Source of the DNA: Modestobacter sp. VKM Ac-2984
Lineage (GTDB): Bacteria > Actinomycetota > Actinomycetes > Mycobacteriales > Geodermatophilaceae
Reading direction: 5' to 3'
Assembly: GCF_026967985.1 (NCBI RefSeq)
Contig: NZ_JAPVBJ010000008.1
Span: 186,001-250,000, forward strand
Length of the DNA stretch: 64,000 nucleotides
Positions 55,037 to 64,000 of this stretch are shown here, one piece after another. The notes beneath the pieces were generated by a model. That model was not told the origin of the DNA, made no database searches, and was given only the letters and a program-made list of their open reading frames with translations. Numbering within the stretch: the first letter of the stretch is position 1; every line of letters starts with the position of its first letter. The position numbers and the translations under genes are program-made.

Positions 55037-56338
55037 CTACCGGTTGTCGATCTCCACGAAGGAGCGCGCGGCCGGGCCGGTGTAGACCTGCCGCGGGCGG
55101 CCGATCTTCGTGGCCGGGTCCTCGATCATCTCCCGCCACTGGGCGATCCAGCCGGGCAGCCGGCCGATCGCGAACAGCACGGTGAACATCCGGGTCGGGA
55201 AGCCCATCGCCCGGTAGATGAGGCCGGTGTAGAAGTCGACGTTCGGGTAGAGCTTGCGCTCGACGAAGTAGTCGTCGGAGAGCGCGATCTCCTCCAGCTG
55301 CCGGGCCAGGTCCAGCAGCTCGTTGTTGCCGCCCAGCTTGTCCAGCACCGTGTCGGCGGTCGCCTTCACCAGGGCCGCGCGCGGGTCGTAGTTCTTGTAG
55401 ACCCGGTGCCCGAAGCCCATCAGCTTGACGCCGGGCTCCTTGTCCTTCACCCGCGCGACGAAGCGGTTGATGTCGCCGCCGTCGGCCTTGATCGCCTCGA
55501 GCATCTCCAGCACCGACTGGTTCGCCCCGCCGTGCAGCGGGCCGAACAGCGCGTTGATGCCGGCCGAGACCGAGGCGAACATGTTGGCCTGCGAGCTGCC
55601 GACCAGCCGGACCGTGGAGGTGGAGCAGTTCTGCTCGTGGTCGGCGTGCAGCACGAACAGCATGTCCAGCGCCTTGACCAGCTCCGGGTCGGCCTCGTAC
55701 GGCTCGGCGGGGAAGCCGAAGGTCATCCGCAGGAAGTTCTCCACCAGGCCCAGGGAGTTGTCCGGGTAGAGGAACGGCTGCCCGATCGACTTCTTGTAGG
55801 CGTAGGCGGCGATGGTCGGGAGCTTGGCCAGCAGGCGCACGGTCGACAGCTCGACCTGCTGCTGGTTGAAGGGGTCGAGCGAGTCCTGGTAGAAGGTCGA
55901 CAGCGCGCTGACCGCCGAGGACAGCACCGGCATCGGGTGCGCGTCGCGCGGGAAGCCGTTGAAGAACCCCTTGAGGTCCTCGTGCAGCAGGGTGTGCCGG
56001 CGGATCCGCTGGTCGAACTCCGCCAGCTGGTCGGCCGTCGGCAGCTCGCCGTAGATCAGCAGGTAGGAGACCTCGAGGAAGCTCGCCTTCCCGGCCAGCT
56101 GGTCGATCGGGTAACCGCGGTACCGCAGGATGCCCTGGTCACCGTCGATGTAGGTGATCGCCGAGGTGCAGGACGCGGTGTTGACGAACCCGATGTCCAG
56201 GGCGACCTGGCCGGTGGTGGCCAACAGCTTGCTCGTGTCGATTCCCTCGGACCCCTCGGTCGCGGGGACGACCCGGAGCGGCAGTTCGCCGCCGGGCCAG
56301 CGCAGGGCTACGTCTGGGGTGTTCGCTGTCTCGCTCAT
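55037..56338 (-). CDS. gltA: Citrate synthase
   Basis: A 433-residue type II citrate synthase, the TCA-cycle entry enzyme joining acetyl-CoA and oxaloacetate. Catalytic His residues lie in LHGGANQSVLEML and MGFGHRVYKNYDPRA, and the Asp lies in the VDFYTGLIYRAMGFPTRMFTVLFAIGRLPGWIAQW region (in blocks). The N-terminal beta domain with EGIDTSKLLATTGQVALDIGF and DGDQGILRYRGYPIDQLA marks the long, allosteric Gram-negative-like type common in actinobacteria. It ends at a strong terminator. Confidence 0.97.
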   Translation of the reverse strand: MSETANTPDVALRWPGGELPLRVVPATEGSEGIDTSKLLATTGQVALDIGFVNTASCTSAITYIDGDQGILRYRGYPIDQLAGKASFLEVSYLLIYGELPTADQLAEFDQRIRRHTLLHEDLKGFFNGFPRDAHPMPVLSSAVSALSTFYQDSLDPFNQQQVELSTVRLLAKLPTIAAYAYKKSIGQPFLYPDNSLGLVENFLRMTFGFPAEPYEADPELVKALDMLFVLHADHEQNCSTSTVRLVGSSQANMFASVSAGINALFGPLHGGANQSVLEMLEAIKADGGDINRFVARVKDKEPGVKLMGFGHRVYKNYDPRAALVKATADTVLDKLGGNNELLDLARQLEEIALSDDYFVERKLYPNVDFYTGLIYRAMGFPTRMFTVLFAIGRLPGWIAQWREMIEDPATKIGRPRQVYTGPAARSFVEIDNR

Positions 56339-56423
56339 CAGGTCTGGACGCTACTCAGTTCTCGTCGGGATGCGACACGGCCCCGCCGCAGGAACCTGTG
56401 ACGGGGCCATGAACGCCCGTGAC

Positions 56424-56441
56424 GGCCCCTCTGCAGGGGCC
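56424..56441 (-). terminator. Stem-loop between fumC and gltA
   Basis: GGCCCCT (56424-56430) and AGGGGCC (56435-56441) form a 7-bp GC stem with a 4-nt loop, 43 bp beyond the fumC stop. The surrounding 56338-56485 gap holds more GGGGCC/GGCCCC blocks that could give alternative pairings. Confidence 0.5.
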
Positions 56442-56484
56442 CGCCGCGAGCTCGCGAGTGGTGGGGGGGCAGAGGGGTCCTTCT

Positions 56485-57888
56485 TCAGGGATGGGTCATC
56501 GACAGCACGTCCAGAGCGGCGTCCAGCTGCTCCTCGGTGAGCTTCCCCTGCTCCACGTAGCCGCGCTCGACCACGACCTGGCGGATCGTCTTCTGCTCCG
56601 CCAGCGACTGCTTGGCGACCTTGGCCGCCTCCTCGTAGCCGATGTACTTGTTCAGCGGCGTGACGATCGAGGGGGAGGACTCGGCGTAGGTGCGGCACTG
56701 CTCGACGTTGGCGGTCACGCCGTCGACGCAGCGGTCGGCCAGCAGCCGGCTCACGTTGGCCAGCAGCCGGATCGACTCCAGCACGTTCCGGGCCATCAGC
56801 GGCAGCGTCACGTTCAGCTCGAACACGCCGGTGGTGCCGGCGTAGGTGACGGCGGCGTCGTTGCCGATCACCTGCGCGCCGACCTGGATCACCGCCTCGG
56901 GGATCACCGGGTTCACCTTGCCCGGCATGATCGAGCTGCCCGGCTGCAGGTCGGGCAGGGCGATCTCGCCCAGGCCGGTGCGCGGACCGGACCCCATCCA
57001 CCGCAGGTCGTTGGCGATCTTGATCAGCCCGACGGCGATCGTCTTGAGCTGGCCGGAGCCCTCGACCAGGGCGTCCCGGGAGCTCTGCGCCTCGAAGTGG
57101 TCGCGCGCCTCCGACAGCGGCAGGTCCAGCTCGCCGGCCAGCCGCTCGATGATCGCGGCGGCGAAACCGGGCGGGGTGTTGATGCCGGTGCCGACGGCGG
57201 TCCCGCCCAGCGGGAGCTCGCCGATCCGGGGGAGCGAGGCGTGCAGCCGCTCGATGCCGTAGCGGACGGCGGCCGCGTAGCCCCCGAACTCCTGCCCCAG
57301 GGTCACCGGGGTGGCGTCCATCAGGTGCGTGCGGCCGCTCTTGACGACCTGGGCGAACTCGGTGGCCTTGCGCTCCAGCGAGCCGGCCAGGTGCTCCAGC
57401 GCGGGCACCAGGTCGCGCACGATGGCACCGGTCGCCGCGACGTGGATGGCCGAGGGGAAGACGTCGTTGGACGACTGCGAGGCGTTGACGTGGTCGTTCG
57501 GGTGCACCGGCGAGCCGAGGGCCTCGGTGGCCAGGGTGGCGATGACCTCGTTGGTGTTCATGTTGCTCGACGTGCCCGACCCGGTCTGGAAGACGTCGAT
57601 CGGGAAGTGCGCGTCCCAGTCCCCCCGGGCGACGGTCGCCGCCGCCTCGGTGACGGCGTCGGCGACGTCCGGCGGCAGCACGCCGAGGGAGGCGTTCACC
57701 GCGGCGGCCGCCCCCTTGATGGCTGCGAGCGCACCGATCAGCTCGCGCTCGATGGGGGTGCCGGAGATCGGGAAGTTCTCCACGGCCCGCTGGGTCTGCG
57801 CGCGCCACTTCGCCCACGAGGGGACGCGGACCTCCCCCATGGAGTCGTGCTCGATGCGGTACTCCGCGCCCTCGGTGTCGGTGGCCAC
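56485..57888 (-). CDS. fumC: Fumarate hydratase, class II
   Basis: A 467-residue iron-independent fumarase that interconverts fumarate and malate. The catalytic His/Asn regions are [31 protein letters not shown] and [21 protein letters not shown], and the mobile-loop signature is [15 protein letters not shown]. Length is normal. It lies upstream of gltA on the same strand, so two TCA-cycle genes are adjacent. From memory, M. tuberculosis Rv1098c (fum) next to glpX has the same order. Confidence 0.97.
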   Translation of the reverse strand: MATDTEGAEYRIEHDSMGEVRVPSWAKWRAQTQRAVENFPISGTPIERELIGALAAIKGAAAAVNASLGVLPPDVADAVTEAAATVARGDWDAHFPIDVFQTGSGTSSNMNTNEVIATLATEALGSPVHPNDHVNASQSSNDVFPSAIHVAATGAIVRDLVPALEHLAGSLERKATEFAQVVKSGRTHLMDATPVTLGQEFGGYAAAVRYGIERLHASLPRIGELPLGGTAVGTGINTPPGFAAAIIERLAGELDLPLSEARDHFEAQSSRDALVEGSGQLKTIAVGLIKIANDLRWMGSGPRTGLGEIALPDLQPGSSIMPGKVNPVIPEAVIQVGAQVIGNDAAVTYAGTTGVFELNVTLPLMARNVLESIRLLANVSRLLADRCVDGVTANVEQCRTYAESSPSIVTPLNKYIGYEEAAKVAKQSLAEQKTIRQVVVERGYVEQGKLTEEQLDAALDVLSMTHP

Positions 57889-57960
57889 GCTGCGCTCCCG
57901 GTGTGGTGTGGTGGTTGTCCTGCGGGAGCGACCCTAGACACCGCGGGACGGCCCCGCGGC

Positions 57961-57966
57961 TAGGGT
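57961..57966 (+). promoter_or_regulatory. TAGGGT -10 element of a leaderless transcript
   Basis: TAGGGT fits TAnnnT and ends 7 nt before the ATG at 57974, placing the transcript start at or next to the start codon. No Shine-Dalgarno sequence is seen. Confidence 0.6.
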
Positions 57967-57973
57967 CCGCAGC

Positions 57974-58633
57974 ATGAGCGAGCAGCAGGCCGGGGAGCCC
58001 GGTCCCGCCCCCGTGGTCCGGGCGTCCGACGCCGAACGCGACGCGGTCGTCACCCGGTTGCAGACGGCCCTCGGCGAGGGCCGGATCAGCGTCGACGAGT
58101 TCACCCAGCGGGCCGACGTCGCCTACGCCGCGGTGACGACGGCCGACCTCGACGGGTTGCTCGCCGACCTGCCCGCGCCGGCGTCGGCCGTCCCGGCGTT
58201 CGGGGAGGTCGTCGGCGAGCGGACGACGGGCACGATCGCCACGGTCTTCGGCGACGTGAAGCTGACCGCGACCACCAGCGTGCCGGAGCGGGCGAGCACC
58301 GTCTTCGGTGACGTCCGGATCGACCTGCGTGGCCTGCGCACCGCCGAGGAGGTGGTGGCGCTGCAACTGGGCACGGTCTTCGGTGACGTCGAGGTGATCG
58401 TCAGCGAGGGCGTGGCCGCCGAGATCGAGGGCTGGACGGTCTTCGGTGACCGCAAGACGGAGCTGGCGCCGGTCCCTCGCCTGCCGGGGACCCCGCGGGT
58501 CGTCGTCCGGGGCTGGACGGTCTTCGGCGACCTGAAGCTCCGCAGCCTGGCGCCGGGGGAGTCGCCCAGCCGCTGGCGGGCCGTCCTGGACCGGCTGGCC
58601 GAACGCCGGTCGGCCCCGCCGCCCGCCGGCTGA
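57974..58633 (+). CDS. DUF1707 protein with five TVFGD repeats
   Basis: A 219-residue protein. The DUF1707 domain (RASDAERDAVVTRLQTALGEGRISVDEFTQRADVAYAAVTTADLDGLLADLP in blocks, about 16-67) is followed by a repeat region with five copies of TVFGD at roughly 20-residue spacing (TVFGDVKL, TVFGDVRI, TVFGDVEV, TVFGDRKT, TVFGDLKL). Such a repeat would fit a right-handed beta helix of the kind seen in LiaF-like cell-wall stress proteins. No membrane segment is seen. It has its own leaderless promoter, divergent from fumC. Role unknown. Confidence 0.8.
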   Translation: MSEQQAGEPGPAPVVRASDAERDAVVTRLQTALGEGRISVDEFTQRADVAYAAVTTADLDGLLADLPAPASAVPAFGEVVGERTTGTIATVFGDVKLTATTSVPERASTVFGDVRIDLRGLRTAEEVVALQLGTVFGDVEVIVSEGVAAEIEGWTVFGDRKTELAPVPRLPGTPRVVVRGWTVFGDLKLRSLAPGESPSRWRAVLDRLAERRSAPPPAG

Positions 58634-58656
58634 GCCGGGCGGCGCGGGCCGGCGGT

Positions 58657-59712
58657 TCAGGCCTCGTCGTCGCCGAAGGGGACGGCGGAGTACTGGTTGA
58701 GCTTCTCCAGCGAGTGCAGGCTCTCGATCGAGCGGATCGTGCCCGAGCGCGAGCGCATCACCAGCGACTGGGTGGTCGCCCCGCCGGCGCGGTACCGCAC
58801 CCCGCGCAGCAGCTCGCCGTCGGTGATGCCGGTGGCGACGAAGAAGACGTCGCCGCCCACCAGGTCGTCGATCAGGAGCACCCGGTCCAGGTCGTGGCCG
58901 GCGTCCAGGGCGCGCTGCCGTTCCGCGTCGTCCTTCGGCCACAGCCGGCCCTGCAGTGCGCCGCCCATGCACTTCAGGGCGCAGGCGGTGATGATCCCCT
59001 CCGGCGTGCCGCCGATGCCCATCAACAGGTCGACACCGGTGCCCTCCTGGGCGGCGGCGATCGCCCCGGCGACGTCGCCGTCGGTGATGAACTTGATCCG
59101 GGCGCCGGCCTCGCGCACCTCCCGGACCAGGGTCTCGTGCCGCGGCCGGTCCAGGATGCAGACCGTCACGTCGCCCACCGAGCTGCTCTTGGCCTTCGCC
59201 ACCTTGCGGATGTTGTCCGCCACCGGTGCGGTGATGTCGACGACGTCGGCGGCGGCCGGCCCCGTGGCGATCTTGTCCATGTAGAAGACGGCGGACGGGT
59301 CGTACATCGCCCCCCGGTCGGCCACCGCCATCACCGCGATCGCGTTGGGCATGCCCTTGGCCATCAGCGTGGTGCCGTCGATCGGGTCGACCGCGACGTC
59401 GTAGTCGTTGCCCCAGCCGTCGCCGACGTGCTCGCCGTTGTAGAGCATCGGGGCCTCGTCCTTCTCGCCCTCCCCGATGACGACGACGCCGCGCATGTGC
59501 ACCGTGCCGATGAGGGCGCGCATCGCGTCGACCGCGGCGCCGTCCCCGCCGTTCTTGTCACCGCGGCCGACCCACCGGCCGGCGGCCAGGGCGGCGGCCT
59601 CGGTGACCCGGACCAGCTCCAGGGCCAGGTTGCGGTCCGGCGCCGGGCGGTCGGTGCGCAGCGTCGAGGCCGGCCGTGGGTTCAGCGGGCCATCGGGCAG
59701 GGGAAGGGACAC
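58657..59712 (-). CDS. glpX: Fructose-1,6-bisphosphatase, class II
   Basis: A 351-residue GlpX-type phosphatase of gluconeogenesis. The metal and phosphate motifs are [45 protein letters not shown] and [16 protein letters not shown]. The GTG at 59712 is chosen for GGAGGT directly upstream. The class I (Fbp) enzyme is absent from most actinobacteria, in which GlpX is the main enzyme. Neighbouring order (fum, glpX, DUF4245) agrees with mycobacteria, from memory. Confidence 0.95.
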   Translation of the reverse strand: MSLPLPDGPLNPRPASTLRTDRPAPDRNLALELVRVTEAAALAAGRWVGRGDKNGGDGAAVDAMRALIGTVHMRGVVVIGEGEKDEAPMLYNGEHVGDGWGNDYDVAVDPIDGTTLMAKGMPNAIAVMAVADRGAMYDPSAVFYMDKIATGPAAADVVDITAPVADNIRKVAKAKSSSVGDVTVCILDRPRHETLVREVREAGARIKFITDGDVAGAIAAAQEGTGVDLLMGIGGTPEGIITACALKCMGGALQGRLWPKDDAERQRALDAGHDLDRVLLIDDLVGGDVFFVATGITDGELLRGVRYRAGGATTQSLVMRSRSGTIRSIESLHSLEKLNQYSAVPFGDDEA

Positions 59713-59782
59713 GGGACCTCCTGAGGGCCGCCGGGCGGCGCTGCTCGACGGGGTGGTGGAGCGGTGCTGCGATCCTAGGGGC

Positions 59783-60445
59783 ATGCCCGACACCGGCCAG
59801 GACGGCGAGCAGCCCCGGCCCGCCCAGCCCTCCGCCACCGTGACCGACGCCGCGACCGGCGCCTCTCCCGACGCCGGCGGCCCCGCCCCCGCCGCCTCCC
59901 CGGCCAGCGACCGGATGCTGCGCTTCACCCCGGCCAACATGATCCGGTCCCTGCTGCCGCTGGTGGTCATCAGCCTGCTGATCGTGGGCGTCACCGCCCT
60001 GCGGCAGAACCCCGAGGACCCGGTCCGCGACGTCGACCCCACCAGCGCGCAGCGGGCGGTCGCCGCCCTGGCCGGCTACGAGCTGCTGGTGCCGACCGAC
60101 CTGCCCGAGGGGTGGCGGTCGACGAGCGTGCGGACCGATGCCGGGTCGGTTCAGGCCGGTGACCCGGTCACCCTGCAGATCGGCTGGTTCACCCCCGGCG
60201 AGGAGTACGCCGGCTACGTGATCAGCGACGACCCGGGCGCCGCCGCGGTCGCCGACGTCCTCGACGGGGCGTCCGCCGACGGCACCGAGCTGGTCGAGGG
60301 GCAGACCTGGGAGCGGCTGGAGACCCAGCGCGGGGAGACGGTGCTGACCCGGGTCGTCGACGGGGCCACGCTGGTGGTCACCGGGTCGGCGACGGAGGAC
60401 GAGCTGACCACGCTGGCCGGCTCGCTGGAGCCCTACGCCCCCTAG
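59783..60445 (+). CDS. DUF4245 family membrane-anchored protein
   Basis: A 220-residue protein with a Pro/Ala-rich cytosolic tail, one membrane segment (about residues 54-72: [21 protein letters not shown]) and an extracytoplasmic DUF4245 domain with [18 protein letters not shown] and [22 protein letters not shown]. The function of the family is unknown. It is divergent from glpX and convergent with xseB; their TAG stops share the CTAG at 60442-60445. Confidence 0.85.
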   Translation: MPDTGQDGEQPRPAQPSATVTDAATGASPDAGGPAPAASPASDRMLRFTPANMIRSLLPLVVISLLIVGVTALRQNPEDPVRDVDPTSAQRAVAALAGYELLVPTDLPEGWRSTSVRTDAGSVQAGDPVTLQIGWFTPGEEYAGYVISDDPGAAAVADVLDGASADGTELVEGQTWERLETQRGETVLTRVVDGATLVVTGSATEDELTTLAGSLEPYAP

Positions 60446-60666
60446 TTGTCCTGCCCGGGGGGAGCCGCTGCCGCCAGGCGTTCACGGGCCCGGTCGAGCC
60501 AGTGCTGGCACAGCTCGGCCAGCTGCTCGCCGCGCTCCCACAGCGCCAGCGACTCCTCCAGGGTGAGGCCGCCGGACTCCAGCCGGCGCACCACGTCGGC
60601 GAGCTCCTCGCGGGCCTGCTCGTAGGTCTGGGTCGGCTCGACGGCCTGCGCGGGCTGTTCGGTCAC
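60442..60666 (-). CDS. xseB: Exodeoxyribonuclease VII small subunit
   Basis: A 74-residue subunit of normal length. [51 protein letters not shown] in blocks matches XseB. It works with XseA to degrade single-stranded DNA from both ends and may limit toxicity of the large subunit. It overlaps xseA by 4 bp. Confidence 0.95.
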   Translation of the reverse strand: MTEQPAQAVEPTQTYEQAREELADVVRRLESGGLTLEESLALWERGEQLAELCQHWLDRARERLAAAAPPGQDN

Positions 60667-61898
60667 GGTTCCCCATCCTCCCCGGCGGGCGTGCGGTCGA
60701 CCCGCACCGGGAGCCGGCCACCGGCCACCCGGACCTGCAGCCGCTCGCCGTCGGCCACCTCGGCCGGGTCGCGGACCAGCTCGCCGTCGGCCCGCTGGAC
60801 CACCGCGTAGCCGCGTTCCAGCGTCGCCGCCGGGGAGAGCGCCGCGACGCGGGCGCGGGCGTGCACGAGGTCGCGTTCGGCGCCCTCCACCCGGTGGCTC
60901 AGCGTGCGGGTGGCCCGGGTGCGCAGGGCGGTGACGTCGTCGGCCCGGCCGGCCAGCAGCCGCTGCGGGTCGGCGAGCACCGGGCGGCTGCGCACCGACT
61001 CCAGCCAGCGTTCCTGCTGCTCCAGCCGGCTGCCCAGCAGGTGCCGGGCGCGAGCGCGCAGCCCCTCGACCAGCCGCGTCTGCTCGCCGATCTCCGGGAC
61101 GACCCGGTGCGCGGCATCGGTGGGGGTGGCGGCCCGGACGTCGGCCACGTGGTCGACCAGCGTGGTGTCGGTCTCGTGCCCGACCGCCGTGACGACGGGG
61201 GTGCGGCTGGCGGCGATCGCCCGGACCAGGCCCTCGTCGGAGAAGGGCAGCAGGTCCTCGACCGACCCGCCGCCGCGGGCGATGACGATCACCTCCACCG
61301 TCGGGTCGGCGTCCAGCCGCTGCAGCCCGGCGATCACCGACTCGGCTGCCGTCGGGCCCTGGACGGCGCAGTTGTGCATCGCGAAGCGCACTGCGGGCCA
61401 GCGCCGCCGGGCGGTCACCAGCACGTCGCGCTCGGCGGCGCTGTCCCGCCCGGTGATGACGCCGACGACGGCGGGGGCGAAGGGCAGCGGGCGCTTGCGG
61501 ACGACGTCGAACAGGCCCTCGGCGGCCAGCAGCCGGCGGATCCGCTCGATCCGGGCCAGCAGCTCACCCAGGCCCACCGCCCGGATCTCGGTGGCGCGCA
61601 GCGAGAAGGACCCGCGGGCGACGTAGTAGTCGGGGCGGGCGCGGACGATCACCCGGGAGCCCTCGGTGAGCTCCAGGCCCGGCCGGTCGGCGACGTCCCG
61701 GTGGCAGGTGACCGGGACCGAGAGGTCCGCGGCCGGGTCGCGCAGGGTGAGGAAGACCGTGGCGGCGTTGCCGCGCCGGGACAGCTGGGCCACCTGGCCC
61801 TCGACCCACACCTCGCCGAGCCGGCCGATCCATTCGGCCACCTTCCGGGCCACGGTGCGCACCGGCCAGGGCGACTCGGGGGACGACGGACTGGTCAC
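60663..61898 (-). CDS. xseA: Exodeoxyribonuclease VII large subunit
   Basis: A 411-residue nuclease subunit. The N-terminal OB-fold ([31 protein letters not shown] in blocks) is followed by the catalytic domain with [48 protein letters not shown] and [28 protein letters not shown], then a helical C-terminal coiled part. It starts with GTG. The gene pair xseA-xseB is coupled by overlap. Confidence 0.96.
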   Translation of the reverse strand: MTSPSSPESPWPVRTVARKVAEWIGRLGEVWVEGQVAQLSRRGNAATVFLTLRDPAADLSVPVTCHRDVADRPGLELTEGSRVIVRARPDYYVARGSFSLRATEIRAVGLGELLARIERIRRLLAAEGLFDVVRKRPLPFAPAVVGVITGRDSAAERDVLVTARRRWPAVRFAMHNCAVQGPTAAESVIAGLQRLDADPTVEVIVIARGGGSVEDLLPFSDEGLVRAIAASRTPVVTAVGHETDTTLVDHVADVRAATPTDAAHRVVPEIGEQTRLVEGLRARARHLLGSRLEQQERWLESVRSRPVLADPQRLLAGRADDVTALRTRATRTLSHRVEGAERDLVHARARVAALSPAATLERGYAVVQRADGELVRDPAEVADGERLQVRVAGGRLPVRVDRTPAGEDGEP

Positions 61899-61977
61899 CC
61901 GCCCGAGCCTGCCAGACGGACGGCCCTCTCCTCCCCGGCCCTCACGAGCCCGGGCCGGGCCCCGGGCGGGGACCGGC

Positions 61978-62823
61978 TCAGCCGGGGTAGCCGGGGGCAG
62001 CGGGGAGTCCGAAGAACTCCTCCATGGTCGGCACCCCGGCGCGCTGCATCTCGGTGGCCAGCGGGACTCCCACGTACCGGACGTGCCAGGGCTCGTACTT
62101 GAACCCGGTCACGTCCTGCCTGCCCTCGGGGTACCGCACGAGCCAGCCGAACTCGTGGGCGTGCGCGGCCACCCACTGGCCCTCGGCCGTGGTGGCGAAG
62201 CAGCTCTCGATGTCGCAGCCGCCCCCGCCGACGTCGGCCGCCAGCCCGGTCTGGTGCTCGCTGTACCCCGGCCGGGCCACCTGGATCTCGGCCCGCTCCT
62301 CGCCGAAGCGGCTGACCTGCGCGCTGAAGAGCCCCACCTGGTACTCGTACGGCCGGTAGGCGCTCTGCACGCTCAGCCCCAGTCCCTGGGCCGCGGCGGC
62401 GCCGATCATCGCGTCCATCGCCTGCGCCGCCTCCGCCCGCAGCTGGTACCCGTTCCCGATCGGGACCAGGTCGGCCGGGGCCCAGTCGATCGGGCTGAGC
62501 GGGCGGGCCTTGTTGACGACCACCCAGCTGCTGGCCGGGTCGGTGATCGACAGCTGGGCGCGGTCGAAGGCCGGCGGGGTCGTGGGCTCGGGCGTCGGGG
62601 GCAGGGCGGTCGGGGTCGGGGCGGTCGGGGTGGGGGCGGTCGGGGTGGGGGCGAACGTGGCGGGGCCGCCCTCGGCGATCGGGATGCCGTCCTCCCCGCT
62701 GCCCTGCAGCCAGACCGCACCGGCGACGGCGAGCACGGTCACCAGGGCGAGCAGCAGCAGGAGCCGGCGGCGCCGGCGGTGCAGGCGCTGCCGTGCCGGT
62801 CCTGCCGTGCCCTGGTCGTCCAC
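61978..62823 (-). CDS. D,D-carboxypeptidase, VanY/M15B family
   Basis: A 281-residue envelope peptidase. A cytosolic Arg-rich start and one membrane segment (about 20-40) are followed by a Pro/Thr linker with TPTAP repeats, then the M15B domain: [28 protein letters not shown] (His and Asp zinc ligands) and EPWHVRYVG (last His). It should trim D-Ala-D-Ala peptides of peptidoglycan. The start GTG at 62823 is preceded by AGGAGAC. It is the second VanY-like protein in the window and lacks any NlpC part. Confidence 0.9.
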   Translation of the reverse strand: MDDQGTAGPARQRLHRRRRRLLLLLALVTVLAVAGAVWLQGSGEDGIPIAEGGPATFAPTPTAPTPTAPTPTALPPTPEPTTPPAFDRAQLSITDPASSWVVVNKARPLSPIDWAPADLVPIGNGYQLRAEAAQAMDAMIGAAAAQGLGLSVQSAYRPYEYQVGLFSAQVSRFGEERAEIQVARPGYSEHQTGLAADVGGGGCDIESCFATTAEGQWVAAHAHEFGWLVRYPEGRQDVTGFKYEPWHVRYVGVPLATEMQRAGVPTMEEFFGLPAAPGYPG

Positions 62824-62884
62824 CGTCTCCTGCTCGCCTGCCTGCGTCGTCCCGGCTCCCGCCCGCGTCGTCCCTGCTGCCGGC

Positions 62885-63997
62885 TCAGCCGCGGTCGGCG
62901 CTGAGCTTCTCCAGCCGGTTCTGCAGCAGGGTCACATAGGGCGCCCGGGCGCGGGTGGCCCGCTCGTAGTCGAGCAGGTCGGCCACGGTCTCGGTCGGGT
63001 AGGCCCGCAGGTGCCCCCGCAGCGCCGGGATGCTGAAGGACTCGTAGCCCTCGACCGGGCTGACCGGTGCCCCGTCGCCGGCCGGGTCCGTCTCGTCGGA
63101 GGGGACCAGCGGGTCGCTGGCGGCGCTGTCGGTGACGTCGCTGCCGGGGGTGACGCTCTCCGCGGCCTCCGGGCCGCCCAGGTCGACCAGCTCCTCGGCC
63201 GCGTCGTCGAGCGCGGGGACGTCGGGCACCGCGTCGTCGACGATCTGGGTCTGCCCGGGCACCTGCTCGGGAGCGACGTCCTCCAGCGTCGACACGCCCC
63301 CGGCGAGGACCTCCGCCGGCGGGGTGCCGGGCACCGCGGGCTCGGCGACGAGCTCGTCGGCGACCGCCTCCTCGATCTCGACCTCCTCCTCGGCGACGTC
63401 GGCGACGGTGTCGGCGGTGAGGTCCTCGAGCACCTCGGCCGGGACGGCGTCGGGCACCTCGGCCGCGACCTCGTCGGCGACCTCGGCGGCCAGCTCGTCG
63501 ACGACCGCGGTCACCGCGTCGGCGGCCGGGTCGTCGGGCAGCGCGGCGACCTCGGCCGGGGTCAGGTCGGCGACGGTGTCGTCGGAGCTGACCGCCAGCA
63601 CCGCGGCCACCTCCTCGGAGAGGTCCTCGGGGTCGGCCAGCGGCAGGTCGGCGGCGGCGAGGTCGTCGGCCAGCGCGTCGGCGACCTCCTCGGCGGGGGG
63701 CTCGGTGGCGAGGTCGTCACCGAGGTCGTCGTCGAGGTCGACCACCCGGTCGAAGGCCGAGCTGCGCCCGGCCGAGGCAGGCCGGGCCGGGAGCGGGGCC
63801 TCGTCCACGTCGTCGTCGTCGAAGGTCGCCATGCCCGGCTCGGCGTCGCCGCGCAGGCTGGTGAGCACCTCGTCGCCGCGGGCCACGAGCCCGGAGTACT
63901 GCTGCTGCAGGTGCAGCGAGGTCTGCAGGGCCTGCCCGATCAGCCGGACCGGGAGCCCCGGCAACGTCGTGGGGAGCTTGCGTGCCTCATCGAGCAC
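62885..63997 (-). CDS. Acidic lipid-droplet-associated-like protein, possibly 5' incomplete
   Basis: A reading frame of 370 residues that starts at a GTG 3 bp from the window edge, so the true start may lie outside. The N-terminus (ARKLPTTLPGLPVRLIGQALQTSLHLQQQYSGLVARGDEVLTSLRG in blocks) resembles the actinobacterial lipid droplet-associated protein family (M. tuberculosis Rv1109c, also next to xseA, from memory). The middle 230 residues are Ala/Asp/Glu/Val low-complexity. The C-terminus (SFSIPALRGHLRAYPTETVADLLDYERATRARAPYVTLLQNRLEKL in blocks) is an ordered helical domain common in actinobacterial low-complexity proteins. Function is unproven. Confidence 0.7.
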   Translation of the reverse strand: MLDEARKLPTTLPGLPVRLIGQALQTSLHLQQQYSGLVARGDEVLTSLRGDAEPGMATFDDDDVDEAPLPARPASAGRSSAFDRVVDLDDDLGDDLATEPPAEEVADALADDLAAADLPLADPEDLSEEVAAVLAVSSDDTVADLTPAEVAALPDDPAADAVTAVVDELAAEVADEVAAEVPDAVPAEVLEDLTADTVADVAEEEVEIEEAVADELVAEPAVPGTPPAEVLAGGVSTLEDVAPEQVPGQTQIVDDAVPDVPALDDAAEELVDLGGPEAAESVTPGSDVTDSAASDPLVPSDETDPAGDGAPVSPVEGYESFSIPALRGHLRAYPTETVADLLDYERATRARAPYVTLLQNRLEKLSADRG

Positions 63998-64000
63998 GGT

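Noticed and set aside
52388-56401. A 1337-codon open frame on the plus strand, including CGCL repeats
   Set aside because: It is antisense to the VanY-type and gltA genes; the Cys/Gly repeats are the complement of the KAPA-coding repeats.
62590-62660. GTCGGGG tandem repeats, considered as a regulatory repeat
   Set aside because: They encode the TPTAP linker of the second VanY-like protein in frame.
1-64000. tRNA, rRNA, insertion sequence, integrase, prophage or attachment site
   Set aside because: No cloverleaf, rRNA block, transposase or integrase motif was recognised on either strand by reading; a tRNAscan or IS search would settle it.

Overview
The window is high-GC (by eye above 70%) actinobacterial chromosome with GTG starts, leaderless TAGGGT-type promoters and mycobacterial-type gene neighbours. 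A motile member of the Geodermatophilaceae (Geodermatophilus, Blastococcus or Modestobacter type) fits best, but this is an inference from gene content. No tRNA, rRNA, insertion sequence, prophage or CRISPR array was seen. No stretch longer than 300 bp lacks a gene.

Bases 1-15000 are mostly housekeeping: a DUF427 protein (5' end outside the window), the monofunctional transglycosylase mtgA, a DUF255/YyaL thioredoxin-fold protein, a ribbon-helix-helix protein, a geranylgeranyl-reductase-like flavoprotein, a PadR regulator with a HAAS-type membrane partner, a haemolysin III family protein, a cis-prenyltransferase, a DUF885 protein, a DrrAB-like ABC exporter, PhoH2 and a DUF559-type protein bracketed by related palindromes.

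Bases 15136-52872 are a nearly complete flagellar cluster. On the minus strand, in transcription order: fliA (sigma-28), three flagellins, fliD, fliS, a fliT-like gene; then flgB, flgC, fliE, fliF, fliG, fliH, fliI, fliJ, an NlpC/P60-SLT peptidoglycan hydrolase, fliK, flgD, flgE; then flbD, motA, motB, fliL, fliM, fliN, fliO, fliP, fliQ, fliR, flhB, flhA, a large FlhF-like protein without a P-loop, and a small membrane protein. Divergent on the plus strand are flgN, flgK, flgL, csrA, an unknown gene, an unusual sigma-70-family protein and two unknown genes. Seven candidate sigma-28 promoters (six with an exact 16-bp spacer) precede the transcription units. All three flagellin leaders carry the same 20-nt stem-loop at the predicted 5' end; two of these loops and the Shine-Dalgarno sites carry the GGA core bound by CsrA, which is encoded in the same cluster. 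No fliW, flhG, flgM, flgF/flgG or chemotaxis gene is visible here.

Bases 52898-64000 return to housekeeping: a VanY-type peptidase with a degenerate NlpC/P60 domain, gltA, fumC, a DUF1707 protein, glpX, a DUF4245 protein, xseB, xseA, a second VanY-type peptidase and an acidic lipid-droplet-associated-like protein. The order DUF255, haemolysin III, cis-prenyltransferase, phoH2, fum, glpX, DUF4245, xseB, xseA, Rv1109c-like matches, from memory, the Rv1084-Rv1109c region of Mycobacterium tuberculosis, so the flagellar block sits inside an otherwise conserved neighbourhood.
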